A stretch of 39,204 bases of DNA from Azoarcus sp. (GTDB taxonomy: Bacteria > Pseudomonadota > Gammaproteobacteria > Burkholderiales > Rhodocyclaceae): positions 1 through 39,204 of the forward strand of contig JAISNX010000183.1 of NCBI GenBank assembly GCA_031276015.1. Reading direction: 5' to 3'. Position 1 is the stretch's first letter; each line of letters starts with the position of its first letter. The notes below the pieces were generated by a model that was not told the origin of the DNA, ran no database searches, and worked only from the letters and a program-made list of their open reading frames with translations. Below, one piece after another: positions 9,388-17,344 of the stretch. A program made the translations under genes and the position numbers.

Positions 9388-10218
9388 ATGTCCCGATTCC
9401 TCTGCGGTCGCTTTGTGCTGGATCTTTCCGCGCCACGGATCATGGCGATCATCAACCTGACCGACGATTCTTTCTCCGGCGACGGGCTGCGCGGCGATGT
9501 GGCGGCGGCCTTGCGGCGGGCGGAAAAGGCGCTGGAGGAGGGGGCGGATTTGCTCGACATCGGCGCGGAATCGACGCGGCCCGGTTGCGATCCGGTGCCC
9601 GAGGCGCGGGAGATCGCGCGCATCGTGGCGGCGGTCGAGGCGCTTTCCGGCCTTGGCGCGCCCTTGTCGGTCGATACCATGAAGCCCGCGGTGATGCGGG
9701 CGGCGCTGCGGGCCGGGGCCGATATGATCAACGACATCAACGGCTTTTCCGCGCCGGACGCGGTGGATGCGGTCGCGGGCGGCGCTTGCGGCCTGTGCGT
9801 GATGCACATGCGGGGCGAGCCGCGAACGATGCAGCAAAGCACGGTTTATGCCGACGTTGTCGCCGAGGTGGCGGATGCGCTCCGCGACCGGGTGGCGGCG
9901 CTCACGGCGGCGGGGGTGGTGCGCGAACGGATCGTGCTCGACCCCGGCTTCGGCTTCGGCAAGGACGTGGGCCACAATTACAGCATGCTCAAGCACTTCG
10001 CCCGTTTCGCGGTCGACGGGCTGCCGGTGCTGGCGGGCCTGTCCCGCAAGTCGATGCTGGGCGCGATTACCGGCAAGGCCGTGGGCGAGCGCCTCATCGC
10101 TAGCGTGACCGGCGCGGCGCTGGCCGTCGAGCACGGCGCGCGCATCGTCCGGGTGCACGACGTGGCCGCCACGCGCGAGGCGCTGCAAATCTGGCGGGCC
10201 TGCGCAGAGGCGGCTTGA
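9388..10218 (+). CDS. folP: Dihydropteroate synthase
   Basis: This 276-residue enzyme condenses p-aminobenzoate with 6-hydroxymethyl-7,8-dihydropterin diphosphate in folate synthesis; it is the target of sulfonamides. Signatures are MAIINLTDDSFSGDG, IGAESTRPG, the DPGFGFGK phosphate-binding segment and LSRKSMLG near the C-terminus. The start ATG 9388 is directly preceded by seven consecutive C residues (9381-9387), with only a weak AGGG before them. It is followed 59 bp later by glmM, the usual proteobacterial pair. Upstream, where ftsH is often found, this genome has the HDOD gene. Confidence 0.97.
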   Translation: MSRFLCGRFVLDLSAPRIMAIINLTDDSFSGDGLRGDVAAALRRAEKALEEGADLLDIGAESTRPGCDPVPEAREIARIVAAVEALSGLGAPLSVDTMKPAVMRAALRAGADMINDINGFSAPDAVDAVAGGACGLCVMHMRGEPRTMQQSTVYADVVAEVADALRDRVAALTAAGVVRERIVLDPGFGFGKDVGHNYSMLKHFARFAVDGLPVLAGLSRKSMLGAITGKAVGERLIASVTGAALAVEHGARIVRVHDVAATREALQIWRACAEAA

Positions 10219-10277
10219 GGTAGAGATGCCCGGCTGAAACCGGGTTTGCGCAGAGGTCTGGAGGGACGGGAAAACCA

Positions 10278-11633
10278 ATGGGAACACGCAAGTATTTCGG
10301 CACCGACGGGGTACGTGGCCGCGTGGGCGAAGCGCCGATTACGCCGGAGTTCGTGATGCGCCTCGGGCATGCCGCCGGGGTGTCGCTGGTGGCGCGCCAT
10401 GACCTGCCCGCGGGCGAGCGCCCGGCGGTGCTGATCGGCAAGGACACACGCATCTCCGGCTATATGCTGGAAGCCGCGCTGGAGGCCGGTTTTTCCTCTG
10501 CCGGGGTGGATGTGATGCTCGCCGGGCCGATACCCACGCCCGCGGTGGCCTATCTGACCCGCGCCCTGCGCTTGCAGGCCGGGGTAGTGATTTCGGCCTC
10601 GCACAACCCTTTCTTCGACAACGGCATCAAGTTCTTTTCCGCGCACGGCACCAAGTTGCCCGATGCGGTGGAGGCGGACATCGAAGCCAGTCTGGACAAG
10701 GCAATGCTTTGCGTGGAGGCCGTGCGTCTGGGCCGGGCGCGGCGCATCGACGATGCCGCCGGGCGTTACATCGAGTTCTGCAAGAGCACCTTTCCCACCG
10801 AATGCGATCTGCGCGGCCTGAAGATCGCCGTGGATTGCGCCCATGGCGCGGCCTACCACATCGCGCCCAAGGTGTTCCACGAACTGGGCGCGGAAGTGAT
10901 CGAAGTGGGTGCGCATCCGGACGGCCTGAACATCAACGACGGCGTGGGCGCGACGAACCCGGAAGCCTTGCGCCAGGCCGTGCTGGCGCATGCGGCGGAT
11001 TTCGGCGTGGCGCTGGACGGCGACGGCGACCGCCTCATCATGATCGACCGCCTGGGCGACATCTACGACGGCGACAAGCTGCTGTATGTCATTGCCGTGG
11101 CGCACAAGCGCCATGGGCGGGGCGGCGGCGTGGTCGGCACGCAGATGAGCAATCTCGGTTTCGAGCATGCGATTGCCCGGCTCGGGCTGCCGTTCGCGCG
11201 TGCGCGGGTCGGCGACCGTTATGTGCTGGAACTGCTGCACGAAAGGGGCTGGCGCATCGGTGGGGAAAACTCGGGCCATATCATCTGCCTGGACTGCCAC
11301 ACCACCGGCGACGGCATTGTCTCGGCCCTGCAAGTGCTGGCGGCACTGCGCGAACAGGGGCAGACGCTGGCGGAAGCATGCGCCGACCTGGTGTTTTATC
11401 CGCAATGGCTATTGAATGTGCCGATGCCCGCCGGTTTCGACTGGCAGGCGGACGCGGGCATCGCCGCGGCGCGGGATGCCGCCGCGCGGGAACTGGGCGA
11501 TGAAGGGCGTATTTTGCTGCGCCCATCGGGCACGGAGCCGCTTTTGCGTGTGATGGTGGAAGGCCGCGATAATGCCAAGGTAGAGCGGCTGGCGCGGGAG
11601 ATAGCGGCTGTGGCTGCGGCGGCATCGCGCTGA
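10278..11633 (+). CDS. glmM: Phosphoglucosamine mutase
   Basis: This 451-residue enzyme interconverts glucosamine-6-phosphate and glucosamine-1-phosphate, the middle step from GlmS to GlmU toward UDP-GlcNAc. The active-site loop [14 protein letters not shown] places the phosphorylated serine at residue ~108. The metal loop is DGDGDR, sugar binding is GGENSGHI, and the phosphate-binding segment near the end is [14 protein letters not shown]. The start [14 protein letters not shown] is canonical. The other two enzymes of the route, glmS and glmU, are 20 kb further on in the same window. Confidence 0.97.
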   Translation: MGTRKYFGTDGVRGRVGEAPITPEFVMRLGHAAGVSLVARHDLPAGERPAVLIGKDTRISGYMLEAALEAGFSSAGVDVMLAGPIPTPAVAYLTRALRLQAGVVISASHNPFFDNGIKFFSAHGTKLPDAVEADIEASLDKAMLCVEAVRLGRARRIDDAAGRYIEFCKSTFPTECDLRGLKIAVDCAHGAAYHIAPKVFHELGAEVIEVGAHPDGLNINDGVGATNPEALRQAVLAHAADFGVALDGDGDRLIMIDRLGDIYDGDKLLYVIAVAHKRHGRGGGVVGTQMSNLGFEHAIARLGLPFARARVGDRYVLELLHERGWRIGGENSGHIICLDCHTTGDGIVSALQVLAALREQGQTLAEACADLVFYPQWLLNVPMPAGFDWQADAGIAAARDAAARELGDEGRILLRPSGTEPLLRVMVEGRDNAKVERLAREIAAVAAAASR

Positions 11634-11719
11634 AATGCGCCACCATGGCGGTGCCGTGAAGCTTTCGCCCGCCAGTGCCTGCCCGCGGGCGGCGGCGTTT
11701 GCACGACAGACGCTTCCGG

Positions 11720-11748
11720 TTACGACCGCTTCATCGTTGGCTTATGAT
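11720..11748 (+). promoter_or_regulatory. Possible sigma-70 promoter of the Rpn gene
   Basis: TTACGA (11720-11725) and TATGAT (11743-11748) are spaced by 17 bp, 37 nt before ATG 11785. The -10 is good and the -35 weak. Confidence 0.35.
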
Positions 11749-11784
11749 GTTGACCTTGTCCGGAAATCCTGTCATTCTGCGCGA

Positions 11785-12762
11785 ATGCCAGACCATGCCA
11801 ACACACCCCACGACGCCATTTTCAGGCAATTCCTCTCTCATCCCGAGACCGCGCGGGATTTCCTGAACATCCACCTTCCCCCGTCGCTGCGCGCAATCTG
11901 CGACCTCGACACCCTGCAAATCGAACCCGGCTCCTTCGTCGAACCGGCCCTGCGCGCCCTTCATTCCGACATCCTGTATTCCCTGCGCACCACGTATGGC
12001 GAGGGCTGCATCTACTGCCTGATCGAGCACCAAAGCACGCCGGACCCCATGATGGCCTTCCGCCTGATGCAATACTGCCTGCGCGTCATGCGTGCCCATC
12101 TGGAAAAAATCCGCAAGAAAAAAACGGCCCGCAAAAAGCTTCCGCTCGTCATTCCGCTCCTGTTCTACCACGGCCAGAGCAGTCCCTACCCCCACAGCAC
12201 CAACTGGCTCGACTGCTTCGACGACCCCGACCTGGCCCGTGATCTCTATGGCAACCCCTTTCCGCTGGTCGACGTCACCGCCATCCCGGATGATAAAATC
12301 CTGACCCACAAACGGGTTGCGCTGCTGGAACTGGTGCAGAAGCACATCCGCCAGCGGGACATGGTGGAACTGCTGGAGCAATTCGTGTATCTGCTGTCCC
12401 GACGCACGACGCCCCACGGGCATCTGGAAGCCTTCCTGCATTACGTGCTGCAAGCGGGCAACACGGGCGACCCGCGAAACTTCGTCGAACAACTGGCGCG
12501 CCGCCTGCCGGATTACGAGGAGAAAACAATGACCATTGCTGAGGAACTGAAACGGATTGGACGGGAAGAAGGGCTGGAACAAGGTCTGGAGCAGGGGTTG
12601 GAACAAGGGCTGGAGAAAGGCCGCTGGGAAGGTCTGGAGAAAGGCCGTCGTAGTGCCTCTCTGGAGATTGCCCGTGCGTTGCTGGCTTGTGGGGTCGACG
12701 TCGAGATCGTGCTCAAAACCACCGGATTGAGCCGGGAGGATCTGGCGCGGATGCGTCAGTAA
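11785..12762 (+). CDS. Rpn family recombination-promoting nuclease / putative transposase
   Basis: This is a 325-residue protein of the Rpn (PD-(D/E)XK, transposase_31) family. Typical features are the N-terminal MPDHANTPHDAIFRQFLSHP, FLNIHLPPSLRAICDLDTLQIEP, the nuclease region with IYCLIEHQSTPDPMMAFRLMQY, and LVIPLLFYHGQSS. The C-terminus has the usual low-complexity linker, here built from GLEQ tetrapeptides (12-bp DNA repeats at ~12574-12640), before a short helical end (LEIARALLACGVDVEIVLKTTGLS). Family members are DNA nucleases that promote RecA-independent recombination. ATG 11785 is chosen because the 50 preceding codons show no homology-like features and the family starts at this position. 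It may be a mobile-type insertion next to glmM. Confidence 0.87.
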   Translation: MPDHANTPHDAIFRQFLSHPETARDFLNIHLPPSLRAICDLDTLQIEPGSFVEPALRALHSDILYSLRTTYGEGCIYCLIEHQSTPDPMMAFRLMQYCLRVMRAHLEKIRKKKTARKKLPLVIPLLFYHGQSSPYPHSTNWLDCFDDPDLARDLYGNPFPLVDVTAIPDDKILTHKRVALLELVQKHIRQRDMVELLEQFVYLLSRRTTPHGHLEAFLHYVLQAGNTGDPRNFVEQLARRLPDYEEKTMTIAEELKRIGREEGLEQGLEQGLEQGLEKGRWEGLEKGRRSASLEIARALLACGVDVEIVLKTTGLSREDLARMRQ

Positions 12763-12814
12763 ATGCCCCATGCCGGGCGGCGGTGTTTGGGCGGAACACG
12801 CCGCGCCGGACGAA

Positions 12815-12847
12815 AAAAACGGCGACTCATGCGAGCCGCCGTTTTTC
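12815..12847. terminator. Bidirectional terminator between convergent rpn and PEP-CTERM genes
   Basis: AAAAACGGCG (12815-12824) pairs with CGCCGTTTTT (12837-12846); CTC/GAG extends the stem inside a tight ATGC loop. A-run and T-run flank the stem, so it can terminate both the plus-strand rpn gene and the minus-strand PEP-CTERM gene. Confidence 0.85.
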
Positions 12848-12878
12848 ATTGACGACAGTCCGTCAGGGCTGTGATGTC

Positions 12879-13424
12879 TCAGGCTTTCATGCGACGACGG
12901 GCCATGGTACCCACGAGACCCAGACCGGCCAGCAGCATGGCGTAGGTTTCAGGCTCGGGAACGCCAGGCACGGTGGCAGACTTGATGGTGATGTCGAAGT
13001 AGCTCTGTTGGCCGAAGTTGCTGATCGGCGTGCCGGTAACAGAGAGGGTGTAGGGGAACGAGCTGAAGCTGGGCACTTCCAAGGTTGCGAGATCGAATGT
13101 ACCTGTTGGCTTGTCGAACGACGCGATCACATTGCCCTTTGTGTCGGTCAAAGAGACCGACCAATCGGAAACCCCTACCGCCGCCAGATCGAGGGAGATA
13201 AGGGAGTAGGTAGTATCGGATGGGTTGTTGCTACCGAGCTGGAAATGGAAGTCGTACTGGAACGCCTGGTCAAAATAAAAGTCGGTAGGGTTGCTGCTGC
13301 TGCTCCACGTCGAATCAGTACCGAAGCCGTATTCATCAGTCAGCCGGGTGGAGCCGGCCTGGGCTGCCCCGACAAGACCCAACCCCATCACCAGCGCGGC
13401 GGCAAGTTTGGAAAGGTGTTTCAT
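12879..13424 (-). CDS. PEP-CTERM sorting-domain protein
   Basis: This is a 181-residue exported protein. Residues 1-23 form a signal peptide (LAAALVMGLGLVGAAQA). The mature part is Ser/Thr/Asn-rich and beta-like, without known enzymatic motifs. It ends in a clear PEP-CTERM signal: VPEPETYAMLLAGLGLVG, then TMARRRMKA. Such proteins are recognised by exosortase (EpsH/XrtA type), cut near the PEP motif and released to the exopolysaccharide/floc matrix. Start ATG 13424 is chosen over the upstream in-frame ATG (13502) because it has AGAGGAAA 6 nt before it and begins the signal peptide. A near-perfect sigma-54 promoter lies 76-100 nt upstream. No exosortase gene is in the window. Confidence 0.92.
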   Translation of the reverse strand: MKHLSKLAAALVMGLGLVGAAQAGSTRLTDEYGFGTDSTWSSSSNPTDFYFDQAFQYDFHFQLGSNNPSDTTYSLISLDLAAVGVSDWSVSLTDTKGNVIASFDKPTGTFDLATLEVPSFSSFPYTLSVTGTPISNFGQQSYFDITIKSATVPGVPEPETYAMLLAGLGLVGTMARRRMKA

Positions 13425-13510
13425 TTTGTGTTTCCTCTTTTTGTGGTTCGTGAAAATTCGGCGGGATGCTGAATCGCACCATGCGTTTGCAACTGCCGAC
13501 AAGCTGTCTC

Positions 13511-13526
13511 AGCAAGTTGTGTGCCA
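13511..13526 (-). promoter_or_regulatory. Sigma-54 promoter of the PEP-CTERM gene
   Basis: On the minus strand the site reads TGGCAC-ACAAC-TTGCT, a full match to the -24 hexamer and -12 TTGCT with GG-N10-GC spacing. The expected transcription start is ~13500, giving a 76-nt leader. In floc-forming Rhodocyclales (Zoogloea) PEP-CTERM genes are known to depend on RpoN and the PrsK/PrsR two-component system, which fits. Confidence 0.85.
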
Positions 13527-13621
13527 CATAGAACATCTATTTGATTTTCAAGGATTTTTCAGGCGATTTTTTGCTCGGCCCGGAAAAGCGTTCAAGGAAA
13601 TCGACACGTCGGCTTCGTGCC

Positions 13622-13639
13622 ATTTCGGTAAACCGAAAT
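13622..13639. promoter_or_regulatory. Candidate enhancer site for a sigma-54 activator
   Basis: ATTTCGGT-AA-ACCGAAAT is a perfect 8-bp-arm inverted repeat, placed at about -122 to -139 relative to the predicted PEP-CTERM start. That is the position expected for an NtrC/PrsR-type activator site. A related half (ATCGGTTTCCCG) follows at ~13656. Confidence 0.5.
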
Positions 13640-13971
13640 AAAATCAGTGAAATATATCGGTTTCCCGCAATTTCTACGGCATACAGGGGTTTGAATCCCT
13701 CATTTCTCCGGCAGATGAAGAGAGTGCATGCTGTTGATTTTGCGCAGGCAAAATATGTTGTTGATTTTTCTTTGTTGAAGTGAATGCAAATCCAGGTCGT
13801 CAAAAGTGTGTAAATATTTTCGACATCAAGGGGATTTGTCTCATGCCCGAACTGGCGCGTCTACGGGATATTCCCGATCCCCGCGCGCCCGGAAACGCCC
13901 GCCACGGTTGTCTGGAAAGGCCAGGGGGCCGCTTTTTTGCGGGAACGGCGGCGGCGCGCGTCGGCGGTTTT

Positions 13972-16305
13972 TCAGTTGCCCGGTTTTTCCCGCGCGATGC
14001 GCGCGACTTCCGGCACCTGGCGCACGCGGCGCATGACTTTGGCAAGATGGAGACGGTCGCGCACCTGCAAGGTCATGTGCAGGACGACGTGGGGCGCTTC
14101 CCCCTGATCCATGACCGCGCTCTGGATGTTGCAGTCGTCGGCGGCAATGGCGTTGGCGATGCGCACGAGCATGCCGTGCCCCGGACGGCAGAGGATGCGG
14201 ATGGTCACGTCGAAAAGCCGGGTTTCGTCCGGCTCCCAGTCGGCATCCACCCATCGCCCGAGGTTGGCGCGCATGCGGATGGCGACGGGGCAGTCCTGCA
14301 AGTGGATTTCCAGCCCATGCCCGCGCCGGATGACGCCGATCACGTTGTCGCCCGGTATCGGCTGGCAACACTTCGCCAGGTGCATGACGCCGCCTTCGCC
14401 GCCGTGAATCCTGAGCCGCGGCATGGCGACGCTTTCGCCTTTGGCCGCGCCGCCCACGCGCTCCTGGGCCAGCAGCAGGCGGCGGGCCACCGCCACGGGC
14501 ATGCGGTTGCCCAGGCCGATGTCCGCGTAGATGTCGCGGATGCTGGCAACGCCGCGATCCCGCAGGAAACGATCCCAGGCGGCGGGCGCGATCTTGTCGA
14601 CGGTGAAGCCGTGCGGGCGCAGGGCGAGATTGAGCAGGCGCTCGCCGAGGCTCACGGCTTCGTCCTGTTGTTTGTTTTTGAGGAAGTGGCGAATCCTGGC
14701 CCTGGCCCGCCCGGTGCGCACGTAGGAAAGCCAGGCCGGGTTGGGGCTTGGGTAGGCGGAGGTGATGATTTCGACCTGGTCGCCGCTTTGCAGTTCGGTG
14801 TTGAGCGGCCGGTGATCGGAGTTGATCCGGCAGCCGACGCAGCGGTGGCCGACGTCGGTATGCACGGCATAGGCGAAGTCGACCGGGGTGGAGCCGCGCG
14901 GCAGGGTGAAAATGCGCCCCTTGGGCGAGATGACGAAAACTTCTCCGGGGAAGAGGTTGACTTTGACTTGTTCGAGAAACTCGCTCGCCCCGCCCGAGTT
15001 CATCTGCAAGTCGAGCAGGGATTGCAGCCAGGCATGGGTCTGCTGCTGCAATTCGTTGATGCTCTTGTCGTCCGCTTTGTAGAGCCAGTGCGCCGCGACG
15101 CCGGATTCGGCGATGCGGTGCATTTCGCGGGTGCGTATCTGCACTTCGGCAAGCACGCCGCCGGGGCCGATCAGGGTCGTGTGCAGGCTGCGATAGCCGT
15201 TTTCGCGCGGGATGGCGATGTAGTCCTTGAAACGGTCGGGGTAGGGCTGGTAGATCGAGTGCAGGGCACCGAGCGCGAGATAGCAGGTGGAAACGTCGGG
15301 GACGATGAGGCGAAAGCCATGGATGTCGTATACGTGGGAGAAGGCGCGGCGCTTCTCGCCCACGGTGTAGTTGTGCCGCGCTTCGGCCAGGGCATAGTTG
15401 TGGCGGGCCTCGATGATTCTTTCCATCATCTTGCGGTAGATGCTGTAGAGGCGTTTTTCGCGCCCCTGCACCTCGGCTTCGACGCCCCATTGCGGCAGGC
15501 GTTCTTCGATGCCCGCCTGGAGCTGGACGAGCAGGCGGCGGCGGTTGCCGCGCTCGGCGGCGACGGCGCGGGCAAGCACGCGATGCCGCCAGGGGTATTT
15601 GTTGACGAAGGAGAGGTCTTCCAGTTCCTGGAAAACGCCGTCCACCCCGAGGCGGCGGGCGATCGGGGCGTAGATTTCCAGTGTTTCGCTGGCGATGCGG
15701 CGGCGTTTGTCGGGCCGCATCACGAAGAGGGTGCGCATGTTGTGCAGGCGGTCGGCAAGTTTGATGAGGATCACTTGCAGATCGTTGCTCATGGCCAGCA
15801 GCATTTTGTAGAAGTTGGCCGCCTGTTCTTCTTCGTGGGAACGGAACTGGAGTTTGTCGAGCTTGGAGAGGCCGTCGACGAGGTCGGCGGCGGTCTGGCC
15901 GAAACGCTCGGCGATCTCGGCCTTGGAGATGTAGGTGTCTTCGACGACATCGTGCAGCAGCGCCGCGCACAGGGCATGGGCGTTGAGGTGCCAGTCGGCG
16001 ACGATGGAGGCGACCGCGAGCGGATGGACGATGTAGAGTTCGCCGCTCTTGCGCGTCTGCCCGCTGTGCGCCTCGGCGGCGAAGTGGTAGGCGGCCTCGA
16101 TGCGAACGATGTCTTCGCTCTTGAGGTAGACGGCGATTTTTTCTTTCAGGAGCGCGAAGAGCGGATCAGCCGGGCCGGGCAGCGGGTCGGGCTTGTCCGG
16201 CGCGGCAGGGGGCGGGGAGGGCGGACAGTAAGGTTCTTCGGAACAGGGCGCAACCGCCGCTTCGGCATGGGCAGCTTGCGGGGCGAGCGCCTGGTCGGTT
16301 TCCAT
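13972..16305 (-). CDS. spoT: Bifunctional (p)ppGpp synthetase/hydrolase SpoT
   Basis: This is a 777-residue RelA/SpoT homologue. An HD hydrolase domain contains ALLHDVVEDT (HD at ~119-120) and LADRLHNMRTL, both intact, so ppGpp hydrolysis is expected. A synthetase domain follows (YDIHGFRLIV, RFKDYIAIPRENGYRSLHTT), then TGS (EVFVISPKGRIFTLPRGSTPVDFAYAVH, split here as two motifs) and a C-terminal ACT domain (DVTIRILCRPGHGMLVRI). It controls the stringent response. Unusual is an in-frame insertion of ~20 residues before the synthetase core, with EARHNY twice (~299-304 and ~308-313). The N-terminal ~45 residues are Pro/Ala-rich. ATG 16305 follows the rpoZ stop by ~22 nt; gmk-rpoZ-spoT is the conserved proteobacterial operon. 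Confidence 0.96.
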   Translation of the reverse strand: METDQALAPQAAHAEAAVAPCSEEPYCPPSPPPAAPDKPDPLPGPADPLFALLKEKIAVYLKSEDIVRIEAAYHFAAEAHSGQTRKSGELYIVHPLAVASIVADWHLNAHALCAALLHDVVEDTYISKAEIAERFGQTAADLVDGLSKLDKLQFRSHEEEQAANFYKMLLAMSNDLQVILIKLADRLHNMRTLFVMRPDKRRRIASETLEIYAPIARRLGVDGVFQELEDLSFVNKYPWRHRVLARAVAAERGNRRRLLVQLQAGIEERLPQWGVEAEVQGREKRLYSIYRKMMERIIEARHNYALAEARHNYTVGEKRRAFSHVYDIHGFRLIVPDVSTCYLALGALHSIYQPYPDRFKDYIAIPRENGYRSLHTTLIGPGGVLAEVQIRTREMHRIAESGVAAHWLYKADDKSINELQQQTHAWLQSLLDLQMNSGGASEFLEQVKVNLFPGEVFVISPKGRIFTLPRGSTPVDFAYAVHTDVGHRCVGCRINSDHRPLNTELQSGDQVEIITSAYPSPNPAWLSYVRTGRARARIRHFLKNKQQDEAVSLGERLLNLALRPHGFTVDKIAPAAWDRFLRDRGVASIRDIYADIGLGNRMPVAVARRLLLAQERVGGAAKGESVAMPRLRIHGGEGGVMHLAKCCQPIPGDNVIGVIRRGHGLEIHLQDCPVAIRMRANLGRWVDADWEPDETRLFDVTIRILCRPGHGMLVRIANAIAADDCNIQSAVMDQGEAPHVVLHMTLQVRDRLHLAKVMRRVRQVPEVARIAREKPGN

Positions 16306-16327
16306 GGTGCATCTCCCCGGCCTGTTT

Positions 16328-16543
16328 CTAGGCTTGGCCGCGGTTGAGCATTTCCAGCCCGACCTTGCCCGCTTCGATTTCCTTGAGGGCGATGACCGTG
16401 GGTTTGTCGTGGTCGGTGGGGTCCAGCGCGATCTGCGGCGTGCCGCCGATGGTGATCTGGCGGGCGCGATAGGCCGCCACGAGGGTGAGCTGGAAGCGGT
16501 TGGGGATTCTCTTGAGGCAGGTTTCGACGGTGACGCGGGCCAT
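16328..16543 (-). CDS. rpoZ: RNA polymerase omega subunit
   Basis: This 71-residue protein is the RNA polymerase omega subunit, which helps assemble beta-prime and contributes to ppGpp sensing by the polymerase. It begins [19 protein letters not shown] and continues AAYRARQI and [15 protein letters not shown], all characteristic. ATG 16543 is the correct start; the longer open frame upstream overlaps gmk in another frame. It lies 4 bp after gmk and just before spoT, the standard order. Confidence 0.97.
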   Translation of the reverse strand: MARVTVETCLKRIPNRFQLTLVAAYRARQITIGGTPQIALDPTDHDKPTVIALKEIEAGKVGLEMLNRGQA

Positions 16544-16547
16544 GGAT

Positions 16548-17162
16548 TCAGTCCTGTGCGAAAAAAGCGAAGTAGTGAGGATAACGCATGTGCTGGCTGA
16601 TGTAACGCAAACGCGCCGCCCGCACGATTGCCGCCAGGTCTTCGATGGCCGTCGGCAGGTGTTCGTTGATGACGATGTAGGCGAATTCCCGCATGTGGCG
16701 CATTTCCCCGTGCGCGGCCTGCAAGCGGCGGGCGATGACTTCTTCGCTGTCGGTGCCGCGCCCGCGCAGGCGGTTTTCGAGTTCGGCCAGCGAGGGCGGC
16801 AGCACGAAAACACTGACCACGTCGGGAAACGCTTCGCGCACCTGGCGCGCGCCCTGCCAGTCGATTTCCAGCACCGTGTCGCGGCCCTGTTCGAGCTGTT
16901 CGGCAAGCCAGGCGCGCGAGGTGCCGTAGTAGTTGCCATGCACTTCGGCCCATTCGACGAATCCGCCCGCCTTGCGGATTTTGTGGAAGCTGTCGATGTC
17001 GATGAAGTGATATTCGCGCCCGTTCGCCTCGCCCTCGCGCGGGGCGCGGGTCGTGTAGGAAACCGATAGGCTCAGGCCGGAGTCGCGGCGCAGCAGGCCG
17101 TGCACCAGCGTTGTCTTGCCCGCCCCGGAAGGCGCGGTAACGGTCAGAAGGGTTCCGGACAT
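16548..17162 (-). CDS. gmk: Guanylate kinase
   Basis: This 204-residue enzyme phosphorylates GMP to GDP with ATP. It has the P-loop [10 protein letters not shown] at residues ~10-19, the GMP-binding segment [13 protein letters not shown], the REYHFID motif and the LID/CORE features [12 protein letters not shown] and [14 protein letters not shown]. It is the first gene of gmk-rpoZ-spoT. A MITE-like repeat (17188-17344) lies 25 bp upstream of its start, so its promoter lies in or across that element, or it is read through from the glycosyltransferase gene. Confidence 0.97.
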   Translation of the reverse strand: MSGTLLTVTAPSGAGKTTLVHGLLRRDSGLSLSVSYTTRAPREGEANGREYHFIDIDSFHKIRKAGGFVEWAEVHGNYYGTSRAWLAEQLEQGRDTVLEIDWQGARQVREAFPDVVSVFVLPPSLAELENRLRGRGTDSEEVIARRLQAAHGEMRHMREFAYIVINEHLPTAIEDLAAIVRAARLRYISQHMRYPHYFAFFAQD

Positions 17163-17187
17163 AGGCGCTCTGTCGTGAAATTTCGGT

Positions 17188-17344
17188 TAGAGCAGATCAA
17201 CTTTACGAGGCTCATGTCGAACCGATCGTCATTGCGAGGAGCGAAGCGACGTGGCAATCCATGCGGCGTACTGGATTGCCACGGCCCTTCGGGCCTCGCA
17301 ATGACAGCGGTTCTCTTTAGGCTTCAATTTGTCGATCTGCTCTA
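17188..17344 (-). repeat. MITE-like element, copy 2 (complete, inverted)
   Basis: This 157-bp element has termini TAGAGCAGATCAAC and, at the other end, GTCGATCTGCTCTA (13 of 14 positions paired). It is in the opposite orientation to copy 1, as shown by the order of the GAGGCTCATGTCGAACCGATCG flank and the AGGCTTCAATTTG flank. The core CGTCATTGCGAGG...CCTCGCAATGAC forms a second internal palindrome. Its end provides the TAG stop (17342-17344) of the glycosyltransferase gene. Confidence 0.85.

Larger units (their letters stand above)
13425..13971. other. AT-rich intergenic region upstream of the PEP-CTERM gene
   Basis: These ~550 bp between spoT (stop at 13972) and the PEP-CTERM start are clearly AT-richer than the flanking genes. 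They contain the sigma-54 promoter (13511-13526), an 18-bp inverted repeat (13622-13639) and a direct repeat TGTTGATTTT at ~13732 and ~13756. Small overlapping frames on both strands have no recognisable features and are not called genes. Confidence 0.7.

Noticed and set aside
13537-13803. Overlapping small frames on both strands upstream of the PEP-CTERM gene (88 and 80 codons)
   Set aside because: They cover the candidate activator dyad in AT-rich sequence, lack RBSs and recognisable features, and exclude each other.
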